DNA of 26,420 bases. It comes from Macondimonas sp035325645 (GTDB taxonomy: Bacteria; Pseudomonadota; Gammaproteobacteria; UBA5335). The translations under genes and the position numbers were made by a program. The DNA lies in the NCBI GenBank assembly GCA_035325645.1, contig DAOKZK010000033.1, forward strand, positions 1-26,420, in the 5' to 3' direction. Positions 1 to 7,835 of this stretch are shown here, piece after piece (the first letter of the stretch is position 1; each line of letters starts with the position of its first letter). The notes beneath the pieces were generated by a model, which was not told the DNA's origin, did no database searches, and was given only the letters and a program-made list of their open reading frames with translations.

Positions 1-160
1 ACGCAACAATCCAGCGGGAAGAATCTTCCGCGACTTCCTTCAGTCCTCGCCGGCTTGATCCGGCGCGCGGCCGACGGCTATCGTCGGGAACGGCGATTTG
101 TCCGTGTTGCGAGGCGGGCAGCGCGGCAGAGCCGATGAACAACGATATGAGGAGATCCCG

Positions 161-1795
161 ATGCGCAGCACCATGATGACCGACGGCCTGACCCTCGATC
201 TGCTGGTCGAGCGTGCCGAGTCCTTGTTTCCGGCCGTGCCCATCGTCTCGCGCGCGCCGGATCGCCGGCTGGTCCGGTCCAGCTATGGCGAGGTCATGGC
301 GCGGGCGCGGGCGCTTGCCGGCGGCTTGCAAGCCGAGGGACTGCAGGCGGGTGACCGGGTCGCGAGCCTGATGTGGAATCATCAGATGCACCTGGAGGCC
401 TATTTCGGCGTGCCGCTCGCGGGCGGCGTGCTGCACACGCTCAATCCGCGCCTGTCGATCGACGATCTGGTCTACATCATCGGGCATGGCGGCGACCGCT
501 TCCTGATCGTGGACGCGGCCTTGCTGCCGCTCTATCTGCAGTTGCGCGATCAGGTGAAGCTGGAGCGAGTCTGGGTGGTCCGCTGGCAAGACGAGCCGCT
601 CGACGGCGCCACGCTCACCGACTACGAGGACCTGCTGGCGACCGGGCGTGGCCGGTTCATGCCGCATCAGCTCGACGAAGCCGATCCCTGCCTCATGTGC
701 TACACCTCAGGCACCACCGGGCGTCCCAAGGGCGTGGTGTATTCGCATCGCTCGACCGTGCTGCACGCCATGGCCATCACCATGCCTGACGCGGTGGGGT
801 TGTCGTGCCGCGATGTGGTCACGCCCGTGGTGCCGATGTTCCATGCCAATGCCTGGGGGTTGCCTTTCGCAGCGACACTGGTCGGGGCGCCGCAGGTGTT
901 TCCCGGCCCGCATCTGGACGCTGTGAGCCTGCTCGATCTGTTTGCCGGCGAAGGGGTGACGGTCACGGCCGGCGTGCCCACCATCTGGCTGGGTTTGCTC
1001 GAGGCGCTGCGGCAGGAACCGGAACGCTGGGACCTGCCCGCGATGCGCACGGTCGTGGGCGGGTCGGCGGTGCCGGCGGCGTTGATCGAAGGGCTGGCCG
1101 CGTTCGGGATGTCGGTGATCCAGGGGTGGGGGATGACGGAAACCTCGCCGCTGGCCGCGCTGGCGCAGCTGAAACCCGCCGAGAACGCGCTGCCCCCGGC
1201 CGAACGGCTGCGCTACCAGACCAGCCAGGGCTTGCCCTGTCCGCTGGTGCGGCTGCGGATCGCCGATGATGCGGGTCAGGCGCTGCCCTGGGACGGGGTG
1301 CGCATGGGCGAGGTGCAGGTACGCGGTCCCTGGATCACGGCGGCCTATCACGGCGATGAAGGGGCGGACAAGTTCACGGCCGACGGCTGGTTGCGAACCG
1401 GTGACGTCGCCGTCGTCGACCCCAAAGGCTATGTGTTTCTCACCGACCGCACCAAGGACCTGATCAAATCCGGGGGCGAGTGGATCAGTTCGGTCGCGCT
1501 GGAAAATGCGCTGATGAACCATCCGGCGGTGCTGGAGGCGGCCGTGATCGCCGTTCCGGACGAGCGCTGGGGTGAGCGGCCCTTGGCCGTGGTCGTGTTC
1601 AAGTCGGGAGAGAAGGCCTCTGTGGAAGACCTGAAGGCGCATCTGGGCGCGCACTTCGCCAAGTGGATGGTGCCGGATCGGTATGTCTTCGCGACCGCCA
1701 TTCCGCGCACCTCGACCGGGAAATTCAACAAGCTCGCGCTGCGGGCGCAGTATCGGCAAACGGCAGAACGGGAAGGTGACGATGGCCTCGCCTGA
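161..1795 (+). CDS. Fatty-acid/acyl-CoA synthetase (AMP-forming)
   Basis: This 544-residue ANL-superfamily adenylating enzyme should activate a fatty or other carboxylic acid to its CoA thioester through an acyl-AMP, in the cytoplasm. The phosphate-binding loop CYTSGTTGRPKG lies at about residues 180-191, the GWGMTETSP motif at about 322, the adenylate-binding RTGD at about 412, the hinge region DRTKDLIKSGGEWIS at about 428-442, and the C-terminal catalytic lysine in TSTGK near 520. The order and length match medium/long-chain acyl-CoA ligases and the DmdB-like branch; the substrate cannot be read from sequence. I chose the ATG at 161 because GAGGAG sits 6 bases upstream, and the open frame extending back to 98 has no such site. 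The stop overlaps the DUF1289 gene, so the two are probably cotranscribed. ETF-QO lies nearby on the opposite strand, which fits acyl-CoA oxidation. Confidence 0.9.
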   Translation: MRSTMMTDGLTLDLLVERAESLFPAVPIVSRAPDRRLVRSSYGEVMARARALAGGLQAEGLQAGDRVASLMWNHQMHLEAYFGVPLAGGVLHTLNPRLSIDDLVYIIGHGGDRFLIVDAALLPLYLQLRDQVKLERVWVVRWQDEPLDGATLTDYEDLLATGRGRFMPHQLDEADPCLMCYTSGTTGRPKGVVYSHRSTVLHAMAITMPDAVGLSCRDVVTPVVPMFHANAWGLPFAATLVGAPQVFPGPHLDAVSLLDLFAGEGVTVTAGVPTIWLGLLEALRQEPERWDLPAMRTVVGGSAVPAALIEGLAAFGMSVIQGWGMTETSPLAALAQLKPAENALPPAERLRYQTSQGLPCPLVRLRIADDAGQALPWDGVRMGEVQVRGPWITAAYHGDEGADKFTADGWLRTGDVAVVDPKGYVFLTDRTKDLIKSGGEWISSVALENALMNHPAVLEAAVIAVPDERWGERPLAVVVFKSGEKASVEDLKAHLGAHFAKWMVPDRYVFATAIPRTSTGKFNKLALRAQYRQTAEREGDDGLA

Positions 1796-1961
1796 ACCGG
1801 TTTCGCCATGTTGTCAGGTCTGTCGGCTGGACCGGGACGATGTCTGTATCGGCTGCGGTCGCACCGCCCGGGAGATCCGGGAGTGGCTGGTCATGGACCG
1901 CGAGCAGCGGTGGGCCGTGTTGCGGGCGGCCGCGGCGCGACGGCGCGCGCGTTCGGCGTGA
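1782..1961 (+). CDS. DUF1289 family small cysteine-rich protein
   Basis: This is a 59-residue protein of the DUF1289 type. The sequence SPCCQVCRLDRDDVCIGCGR starts near residue 8. It shows the family's cysteine pattern (C10/C11, C14, C22, C25), followed by a TAREIREW segment typical of the family, then a basic tail. The cysteines suggest metal or Fe-S binding, but the function of the family is unknown. The ATG lies inside the last codons of the acyl-CoA synthetase in another frame (14-base overlap), with GGGAAGGTGACG just upstream as a ribosome site, so translational coupling is likely. It is the last gene before the facing ETF-QO gene. Confidence 0.8.
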   Translation: MASPEPVSPCCQVCRLDRDDVCIGCGRTAREIREWLVMDREQRWAVLRAAAARRRARSA

Positions 1962-2138
1962 TCGGTTTTCGGTTGGCTTGATTGTCCGCGCCGGGGTCGA
2001 GCCTTCTGTCCGGGAGACAGGCGGGCTCGGCTGAACGTGGCACCGCGCGGCGCCCGGTCGGAAGATCGTCTCGATGGATCAGGCGCATGCGGCGCGTTTT
2101 CGGTTTGACGGCATCCGTGTTTTGTTTGCTCGGCTTTA

Positions 2139-2166
2139 CCAAAAAGCCCCGGGGGATGCCCGGGGC
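2139..2166 (-). terminator. Intrinsic terminator of the ETF-QO gene
   Basis: A perfect 8-bp stem, GCCCCGGG/CCCGGGGC (2146-2153 with 2159-2166), closes a 5-base loop. Read on the minus strand it is followed directly by TTTTT (plus-strand A run 2141-2145). It begins about 29 bases after the ETF-QO stop codon. There is no T run on the plus side, so it should act mainly on minus-strand transcription. Confidence 0.88.
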
Positions 2167-2194
2167 CGATACGGATCAATGCGACGTTGGCTTG

Positions 2195-3850
2195 TTACAT
2201 GATCATGTAGTTGGGTCCGCCGCCGCCTTCCGGGGTGACCCAGTTGATGTTCTGCGCCGGGTCCTTGATGTCGCAGGTCTTGCAGTGCACGCAGTTCTGC
2301 GCGTTGATCTGGAAGCGCGCCTTGCCGTCTTCGTCCTTCACCACCTCGTAGACGCCAGCCGGGCAATAGCGCTGGGCGGGCTCGTCGTACACCGGCAGGT
2401 TCTGCGCGATGGGGATCTCGGGATCTTTCAGCGTCAGATGGACCGGCTGGTCTTCCTCGTGGTTGGTGCCCGAAAGGTAGACCGAAGAGGGCAGGTCGAA
2501 GCTGATTACGCCATCGGGCTTGGGGTAGTCGATGGGCGTGCATTCGCTGGCCATCTTGAGCGCGGCGTAATCCGGCGTGTTGGCATGCAGCGTGAAAGGC
2601 AGCTTGCCGCCGGCGATGTTCTGGTCGACGAACTGGAAGGGGGCACCCAGGAGCACGCCGAACTTGTGCAGGGCCGGGGTCCAGTTGCGGGACTTGTAGA
2701 GTTCTTCCCAGACCCAGGAGTTTCTGACCTTGGCCTCGTAGCTCACCAGATCCTGGCCGCCGGTGTCGCCGGCCGCCAGCGCTTCCACGATGGCCTCGCC
2801 GGCGAGCATGCCGGTCTTCATGGCGGTGTGGTTGCCCTTGATCTTGGCGGGATTGAGAAAACCGGCCTCGCAGCCGACCATCATGCCGCCGGCAAAGCTC
2901 AGCTTGGGCAGGGAGTTGAGGCCACCCTTGTTCACCGCGCGCGCGCCGTAGGCGATGCGCTTGCCGCCTTCCAGGGTCTGGCGGATGGTGGGGTGGGTCT
3001 TCCAGCGCTGGAATTCCTTGAACGGATACAGATAGGGATTCTTGTAGTCCAAGGCGATGATGTAGCCGCACAGAACCTTGTTGTCTTCCCAGTGGTAGAG
3101 GAAGCCGCCACCTTCGGTACGGGTGTCCATCGGCCAGCCTGCGGTATGAACCACGAGGCCGGGCTTGTGCTTGGCGGGGTCGATTTCCCAAATTTCCTTC
3201 AGACCGATGCCATAGTGCTGGACATCGCAGTCCCGCCGCAGGTCGAACTGCTGCATCAGGCGCTTGCCCAGGTGGCCGCGACAGCCTTCGGCGAAGACGG
3301 TGTACTTGGCGCGCAGTTCGACCCCAGGGGTGTAGCTGTCCTTGGGTTCGCCTTTCTTCGATACGCCCATGTCGCCGGTGACGACGCCGCAGACCGCGCC
3401 CTTGTCGTCATAGAGGACGTCGGCAGCCGCGTAGCCGGGAAAGATGTTGGCGCCCATGGCTTCGGCCTGTTCGCCGAGCCAGCGCACCAGCTGACCCAGG
3501 CTGATGATGTAGTTGCCCTCGTTGTGCATGGGCTTGGGCAGCAGCGCATTGGGGGTCAGTACCGAGCGCTGGTCGCTCAGGAAGAAATACATTTCGTCGT
3601 GGCTGACCGGCACTTTCAAGGGAGCGCCCCGTTCCTTCCAGTCGGGGAACAGTTCGTTGAGGGCGGTGGGCTCGAGGATTGCGCCGGACAGGCTGTGTGC
3701 CCCCAGTTCCGAGCCCTTCTCGACCACGCAGACCTCGATCTGCTGACCGGACTGCTCGGCCAACTGGAGAATGCGACAGGCGCAGGACAGTCCCGCCGGA
3801 CCGCCGCCGACGATGACCACATCGAACTCCATTACTTCCCGTTCCACCAT
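2195..3850 (-). CDS. Electron transfer flavoprotein-ubiquinone oxidoreductase (ETF-QO)
   Basis: This is a 551-residue FAD/4Fe-4S enzyme, inferred to be peripheral on the inner membrane. ETF-QO takes electrons from reduced ETF, which collects them from acyl-CoA and related dehydrogenases, and passes them to ubiquinone. The N-terminal dinucleotide fold VVIVGGGPAGLS is at residues 10-21. The C-terminal ferredoxin-like part carries the cluster cysteines: one in YCPAGVYEV and three in CVHCKTC, followed by DPAQNINWVTPEGG. The length matches the family (about 550). I chose the ATG at 3850 because AAGGAG lies 4 bases upstream; a 21-codon upstream extension to 3913 lacks support. No etfA or etfB is in the window, so the gene stands apart from its partner. 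It ends in a strong terminator. Confidence 0.95.
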   Translation of the reverse strand: MVEREVMEFDVVIVGGGPAGLSCACRILQLAEQSGQQIEVCVVEKGSELGAHSLSGAILEPTALNELFPDWKERGAPLKVPVSHDEMYFFLSDQRSVLTPNALLPKPMHNEGNYIISLGQLVRWLGEQAEAMGANIFPGYAAADVLYDDKGAVCGVVTGDMGVSKKGEPKDSYTPGVELRAKYTVFAEGCRGHLGKRLMQQFDLRRDCDVQHYGIGLKEIWEIDPAKHKPGLVVHTAGWPMDTRTEGGGFLYHWEDNKVLCGYIIALDYKNPYLYPFKEFQRWKTHPTIRQTLEGGKRIAYGARAVNKGGLNSLPKLSFAGGMMVGCEAGFLNPAKIKGNHTAMKTGMLAGEAIVEALAAGDTGGQDLVSYEAKVRNSWVWEELYKSRNWTPALHKFGVLLGAPFQFVDQNIAGGKLPFTLHANTPDYAALKMASECTPIDYPKPDGVISFDLPSSVYLSGTNHEEDQPVHLTLKDPEIPIAQNLPVYDEPAQRYCPAGVYEVVKDEDGKARFQINAQNCVHCKTCDIKDPAQNINWVTPEGGGGPNYMIM

Positions 3851-3973
3851 TGCACTCCTTACAGTCACCTGATTGGGGGCGGTTGCCGCATTGGAATCGG
3901 GCATATTACCCAATGGGGGGGGTGAAAAAAAGTTTCGACTTCCTCATCCGGAACACGAAATCAGGGGGATGGG

Positions 3974-4555
3974 ATGCAGCATCCGGCGATCACGGGGGCG
4001 CGTGGATCCGCGGGGCGGCGGATGTTTCTGGGTCTGCGGCCACCGCTGGAACAGGTTCGATCCTGGTTCCATACGGCCCGGCAGTCCTTCGGTGATGCGC
4101 CCGCCCTGCGCTGGCTTGCGCCTGAGGATGTGCACCTGACCGTGCGTTTCCTTGGCGGCGTGGATGCGGTGCAGGAAGCGCGGCTGATCGATGCACTGGT
4201 CGCGGGCCTCGACGGGCAGGCCGCCTTTGACGCCGAGACGAGGCAGTCCATGTGGTTTCCCGACGCATCGCAGCCGGTCGTGCTCGCCGTGGCTGTCGTC
4301 CTTGATCCCATGTTGGCCGCACTGGCGGCCCGCGTGGATGCGGCAGCGGCGCTGGCCGGCGTTCCGCCTGACCCGCGACCCTTCCGTCCCCACATCAGCC
4401 TGGCGCGGTTGCGCCGACTTGGTTCGCGAGGGGTGCCGGTAGCCCCGGACCTGCCGGCGGCTCGATTCAGAGTCTTCGAGCTCATCTTGTTCGAGAGCCT
4501 GGGCAACAAGGTTCCCCTTCGCTATCGATCCTGTCGGGTGTTCCGATTCGTCTGA
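3974..4555 (+). CDS. thpR: RNA 2',3'-cyclic phosphodiesterase (ThpR/LigT)
   Basis: This is a 2H phosphoesterase of 193 residues. ThpR opens 2',3'-cyclic phosphate ends of RNA to 2'-phosphates and, in reverse, can join tRNA halves through 2'-5' bonds. The two catalytic motifs are H54-L-T56 (in HLTVRFLG) and H140-I-S142 (in RPHISLARL). The start is uncertain. The ATG at 3974 follows a G-rich AGGGGGATGGG stretch, while the ATG at 4022 (MFLGLRPP) would give 177 residues, which is the usual family length and N-terminus, but has a poorer ribosome site. The gene is divergent from ETF-QO and separated by 165 bases from tkt, so it may have its own promoter. Confidence 0.88.
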   Translation: MQHPAITGARGSAGRRMFLGLRPPLEQVRSWFHTARQSFGDAPALRWLAPEDVHLTVRFLGGVDAVQEARLIDALVAGLDGQAAFDAETRQSMWFPDASQPVVLAVAVVLDPMLAALAARVDAAAALAGVPPDPRPFRPHISLARLRRLGSRGVPVAPDLPAARFRVFELILFESLGNKVPLRYRSCRVFRFV

Positions 4556-4618
4556 TCGCCTCGACGCGGCACGGAGATTTTCGCGGACCCGTGGAGCGAC
4601 GTCGTGCTGACTCACGGA

Positions 4619-4648
4619 TTGCCGCGATGGAGTCCGATCGGCGAGAAT
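4619..4648 (+). promoter_or_regulatory. Weak candidate sigma-70 promoter for tkt
   Basis: TTGCCG at 4619-4624 and GAGAAT at 4643-4648, spaced by 18 bases, match four of six consensus positions each. They lie about 70 bases upstream of the tkt start in the 165-base gap after thpR. This is a consensus reading only and could be chance in GC-rich DNA. Confidence 0.2.
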
Positions 4649-4720
4649 GAAAGGCTTTGCAGAGAAGTAGGCGCCGCTCCACAGGGGGCGTTCACTCGGC
4701 GGACATCGGAGCGAGGACAT

Positions 4721-6715
4721 ATGCCGTCACGTCGAAGACTCGCCAACGCCATCCGGGCGCTGGCCATGGATGCAGTGCAGCAAGCCAAATCCGGGCATCC
4801 GGGTGCGCCGATGGGCATGGCGGACATCGCCGAGGTGCTCTGGAACGATTTCCTGCGCCACGATCCGGCTGATCCGCGCTGGCCCGACCGCGACCGCTTC
4901 GTGCTGTCCAACGGTCACGGCTCCATGCTGCTCTACGCGGTACTCCATCTCTCGGGCTATGACCTCAGCCTCGAGGACCTGCGCAACTTCCGGCAACTGC
5001 ACAGCAAGACAGCCGGCCATCCCGAATACGGCATCACCCCCGGAGTCGAGACCACCACCGGTCCGTTGGGGCAGGGCCTGGCCAATGCCGTCGGCATGGC
5101 GCTCGCCGAACGCCTGCTCGCGGCCGGGTTCAATCGCGACGGATTCCCCATCGTCGATCATTTCACCTACGCCTTCGTCGGCGATGGCTGCCTGATGGAA
5201 GGCATTTCGCACGAGGTGTGCTCGCTGGCCGGCACCTGGCAACTCGGCAAGCTCATCGTGTTTTACGATGACAACGGGATCTCCATCGACGGCCCGGTGC
5301 AGGGCTGGTTCACCGACGATACGCCGGCGCGCTTCGAGGCCTATGGCTGGCAGGTCATCCGCAACGTCGATGGCCACGACGCCGAGGCGATTCGCGAGGC
5401 GATCCTTGCCGCGCGCGGGGAGACGGGCCGGCCGAGTCTGATCTGTTGCAAGACCGTGATCGGCTTCGGCGCGCCCAACAAACAGGGCTTGGAGTCCACG
5501 CACGGCGCGCCGCTGGGAGCGGAGGAAATCGCTGCCGCGCGGGAGCGGCTCGGCTGGCCTTATCCGCCGTTCGAGATTCCCGAGGACGTTGCGGCGGCTT
5601 GGGACGCTCGGGCGCGGGGCGAAAAGCTGTCCGCGCGCTGGCACGCCCTGTTCGCTCGCTATCGCGAGACGCATCCGGACCTTGCCGCAGAATTCACGCG
5701 CCGCATGGCGGGAGACCTGCCGCCGAACTGGCCGGAAACCTGCGCGGGCTGGCTGGCGGAGGTGACCGATCAGGCGGCGAGTCTGGCGACCCGTCAGGCG
5801 TCCCAGAAGGCGCTGGAGCGGCTGGGGCCGGTGCTGCCGGAGCTGGTCGGCGGCTCTGCCGACCTCACCCATTCGAATCTCACACACTGGTCGGGCTCGG
5901 TCACCTTCTCCGCCGCGCAACCGGCGGCCAACAGCATCGCCTATGGCGTGCGCGAGTTCGGCATGGCGGCCATCAACAACGGCCTGGCCTTGCACGGCGG
6001 CTTTGTCCCCTTCGGCGCGACCTTCCTCGTGTTTTCCGACTACGCGCGCAATGCGATGCGCATGGCGGCGCTGATGCGCCAGCGCAACATCTTTGTGCTG
6101 ACCCACGATTCGATCGGTCTGGGCGAGGACGGCCCGACCCATCAACCGGTCGAGCATCTGGCCAGTCTGCGCCTGATCCCCAACCTGCGCGTCTGGCGCC
6201 CCTGTGATGCGGTCGAGTCCCAGGTGGCCTGGCAGGAGGCGGTCGCCCATCGCGACGGGCCCTCCGCGCTGGTGTTCTCGCGCCAGAGCTGCCCGCATCA
6301 GGCCCGCAGCGCCGTGCAGCTTGCAGAGGTGCATCGCGGGGGTTATATCCTGCGGGATACCCCGGGCGTGCCGGATGCCCTGATCCTGGCGACCGGTTCC
6401 GAGGTGGCGCTCGCCATGGCGGCGGCCGAACGGTTGGCCGATGCGGGCATCAAGGCGCGCGTCGTCTCGATGCCGTGCGCCGAGGTTTTCGCAGCCCAGG
6501 ACGCCGATTACCGGGAGCGCGTGTTGCCCGCGTCCGTCACGCGCCGGGTGGCGGTGGAGGCGGCTCATCCCCTGTACTGGCGGGCTTTCGTCGGTCTGCA
6601 GGGGCGGGTGATCGGCATCGACCGCTTCGGTGAATCGGCGCCCGCGCCCGCGTTGATGACATATTTCGGGTTTACGGTGGACAACGTGGTCGCAACCGTT
6701 CGGGACCTACTCTGA
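4721..6715 (+). CDS. tkt: Transketolase
   Basis: Transketolase (664 residues) is a thiamine-diphosphate enzyme that moves two-carbon ketol units between sugar phosphates in the pentose phosphate and Calvin cycles. The N-terminus has ANAIRALAMDAVQQAKSGHPG. The thiamine-binding GDG...DDN motif starts at GDGCLMEG and ends at YDDNGISIDG, and the transketolase signature GEDGPTHQPVEHLASLR lies near residue 470. I chose the ATG at 4721 because it has a GGAGCGAGG ribosome site and gives the normal family length; an upstream in-frame extension to 4604 is not conserved-looking. It is followed 38 bases later by gap and then pgk, the usual proteobacterial order. In autotrophs this enzyme may be called cbbT, but no RubisCO is visible here. 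Confidence 0.96.
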   Translation: MPSRRRLANAIRALAMDAVQQAKSGHPGAPMGMADIAEVLWNDFLRHDPADPRWPDRDRFVLSNGHGSMLLYAVLHLSGYDLSLEDLRNFRQLHSKTAGHPEYGITPGVETTTGPLGQGLANAVGMALAERLLAAGFNRDGFPIVDHFTYAFVGDGCLMEGISHEVCSLAGTWQLGKLIVFYDDNGISIDGPVQGWFTDDTPARFEAYGWQVIRNVDGHDAEAIREAILAARGETGRPSLICCKTVIGFGAPNKQGLESTHGAPLGAEEIAAARERLGWPYPPFEIPEDVAAAWDARARGEKLSARWHALFARYRETHPDLAAEFTRRMAGDLPPNWPETCAGWLAEVTDQAASLATRQASQKALERLGPVLPELVGGSADLTHSNLTHWSGSVTFSAAQPAANSIAYGVREFGMAAINNGLALHGGFVPFGATFLVFSDYARNAMRMAALMRQRNIFVLTHDSIGLGEDGPTHQPVEHLASLRLIPNLRVWRPCDAVESQVAWQEAVAHRDGPSALVFSRQSCPHQARSAVQLAEVHRGGYILRDTPGVPDALILATGSEVALAMAAAERLADAGIKARVVSMPCAEVFAAQDADYRERVLPASVTRRVAVEAAHPLYWRAFVGLQGRVIGIDRFGESAPAPALMTYFGFTVDNVVATVRDLL

Positions 6716-6753
6716 CCGGCGACAGGCCGGCTTAACCAGCAGGAGTGATGCGC

Positions 6754-7767
6754 ATGGCTATCAAGGTGGCAATCAATGGATACGGCCGCATCGGTCGCAA
6801 CGTCTTGCGGGCGCTGTACGAATCCGGCCGCACCGGGGAAATCCAGATCGTCGCGATCAACGATCTCGGCGATGCCAAGACCAACGCGCACCTGACGCGC
6901 CACGACACGACCCATGGCAAGTTCCCCGGCACCGTGGCCGTGGAAGGCGACTACATGATCGTCAACGGCGACAAGATCCGCGTGCTGGCGAACCGCAATC
7001 CGGCCGAGCTGCCCTGGGGCGAACTCGGGGTCGACGTCGTGATGGAATGCACCGGCTTTTTCACCAGCAAGGAAAAGGCCTCGGCGCATCTGAAGGGCGG
7101 CGCCAAGAAGGTCATCATCTCCGCGCCGGGCGGCAAGGATGTGGATGCCACCATCGTCTACGGCGTCAACCACGGCGTGCTGAAAGCGAGCGACACGGTC
7201 ATCAGCAACGCCAGCTGCACCACCAACTGCCTGGCCCCGCTGGTCAAGCCACTGCACGAGAAGCTGGGTCTGGTCGAAGGCCTGATGAACACCATCCACG
7301 CCTATACCAACGATCAGGTGCTGACCGACGTCTATCACGAGGACCTGCGCCGGGCCCGCAGCGCCACGCATTCCATGATCCCGACCAAGACCGGCGCTGC
7401 GGCCGCGGTGGGTCTGGTGCTGCCGGAGCTCAACGGCAAGCTGGACGGTTTTGCCATTCGCGTGCCGACCATCAACGTCTCCTTGGTCGATCTCACCTTC
7501 ACCGCCGGGCGCGCCACCACGGTCGAGGAGGTCAACCAGATCCTCAAGGACGCCGCGGCCGGCGAACTCAAGGGCATTCTGAACGTGAACGAGGAGCCCC
7601 TGGTGTCCGTGGATTTCAACCACAACCCGGCGTCCTCGACCGCCGACCTGACCCTGACCAAGGTCATCGACGGCCGGCTGGTGAAGGTCTGCTCCTGGTA
7701 TGACAACGAATGGGGCTTCTCCAACCGTATGCTGGACACTGCGCTGGCCCTGATGAAGGCGCAGTGA
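6754..7767 (+). CDS. gap: Type I glyceraldehyde-3-phosphate dehydrogenase
   Basis: This 337-residue enzyme interconverts glyceraldehyde-3-phosphate and 1,3-bisphosphoglycerate using NAD(P). The Rossmann motif NGYGRIGRN is at the N-terminus and the active site is SNASCTTNC with catalytic C155. The segment AINDLGDAKTNAHLTRHDTTHGKF resembles the cbbG-type enzymes of proteobacterial autotrophs more than E. coli GapA (INDLLDADYMAYMLKYD). The Asp in AIND favours NAD binding by family knowledge, but cofactor choice is not certain. The ATG at 6754 is preferred because AGGAG at 6741-6745 is 8 bases away; GTG 6745 and ATG 6748 are too close to it. It lies between tkt and pgk. Confidence 0.96.
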   Translation: MAIKVAINGYGRIGRNVLRALYESGRTGEIQIVAINDLGDAKTNAHLTRHDTTHGKFPGTVAVEGDYMIVNGDKIRVLANRNPAELPWGELGVDVVMECTGFFTSKEKASAHLKGGAKKVIISAPGGKDVDATIVYGVNHGVLKASDTVISNASCTTNCLAPLVKPLHEKLGLVEGLMNTIHAYTNDQVLTDVYHEDLRRARSATHSMIPTKTGAAAAVGLVLPELNGKLDGFAIRVPTINVSLVDLTFTAGRATTVEEVNQILKDAAAGELKGILNVNEEPLVSVDFNHNPASSTADLTLTKVIDGRLVKVCSWYDNEWGFSNRMLDTALALMKAQ

Positions 7768-7774
7768 CGGCGGC

Positions 7775-7805
7775 GCCGCTCGGGCGGAGCGATCCGCCCG
7801 GCGGC
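7775..7805 (+). other. Stable bulged hairpin with GCGA tetraloop in the gap-pgk spacer
   Basis: Positions 7775-7788 pair with 7793-7805. The stem has 13 base pairs, interrupted by one bulged T (7780), and is closed by the GNRA-type loop GCGA (7789-7792). It fills the gap between the gap stop (7767) and the pgk ribosome site (GGAGG at 7826-7830). No T run follows, so it does not look like a simple terminator. It may protect or mark a processing site in the tkt-gap-pgk mRNA. The pairing is seen directly; the role is inference. Confidence 0.6.
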
Positions 7806-7835
7806 CGTTTCGGGATCCGTATGGCGGAGGTTGTG

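Noticed and set aside
1..160. Possible promoter (TTGATC at 55-60) or a gene end upstream of the acyl-CoA synthetase
   Set aside because: No acceptable -10 box at normal spacing, no recognisable peptide, and the small hairpin near 15-31 is imperfect and has no T run. The ribosome site at 149-154 is the only clear signal.
1982..3925. 647-codon plus-strand ORF opposite ETF-QO
   Set aside because: It is the antisense shadow of ETF-QO, whose minus-strand product has clear motifs, ribosome site and terminator.
4727..6568. 613-codon minus-strand ORF opposite transketolase
   Set aside because: Typical antisense open frame in GC-rich coding DNA; its peptide is low-complexity His/Arg/Gly-rich with no family motif.
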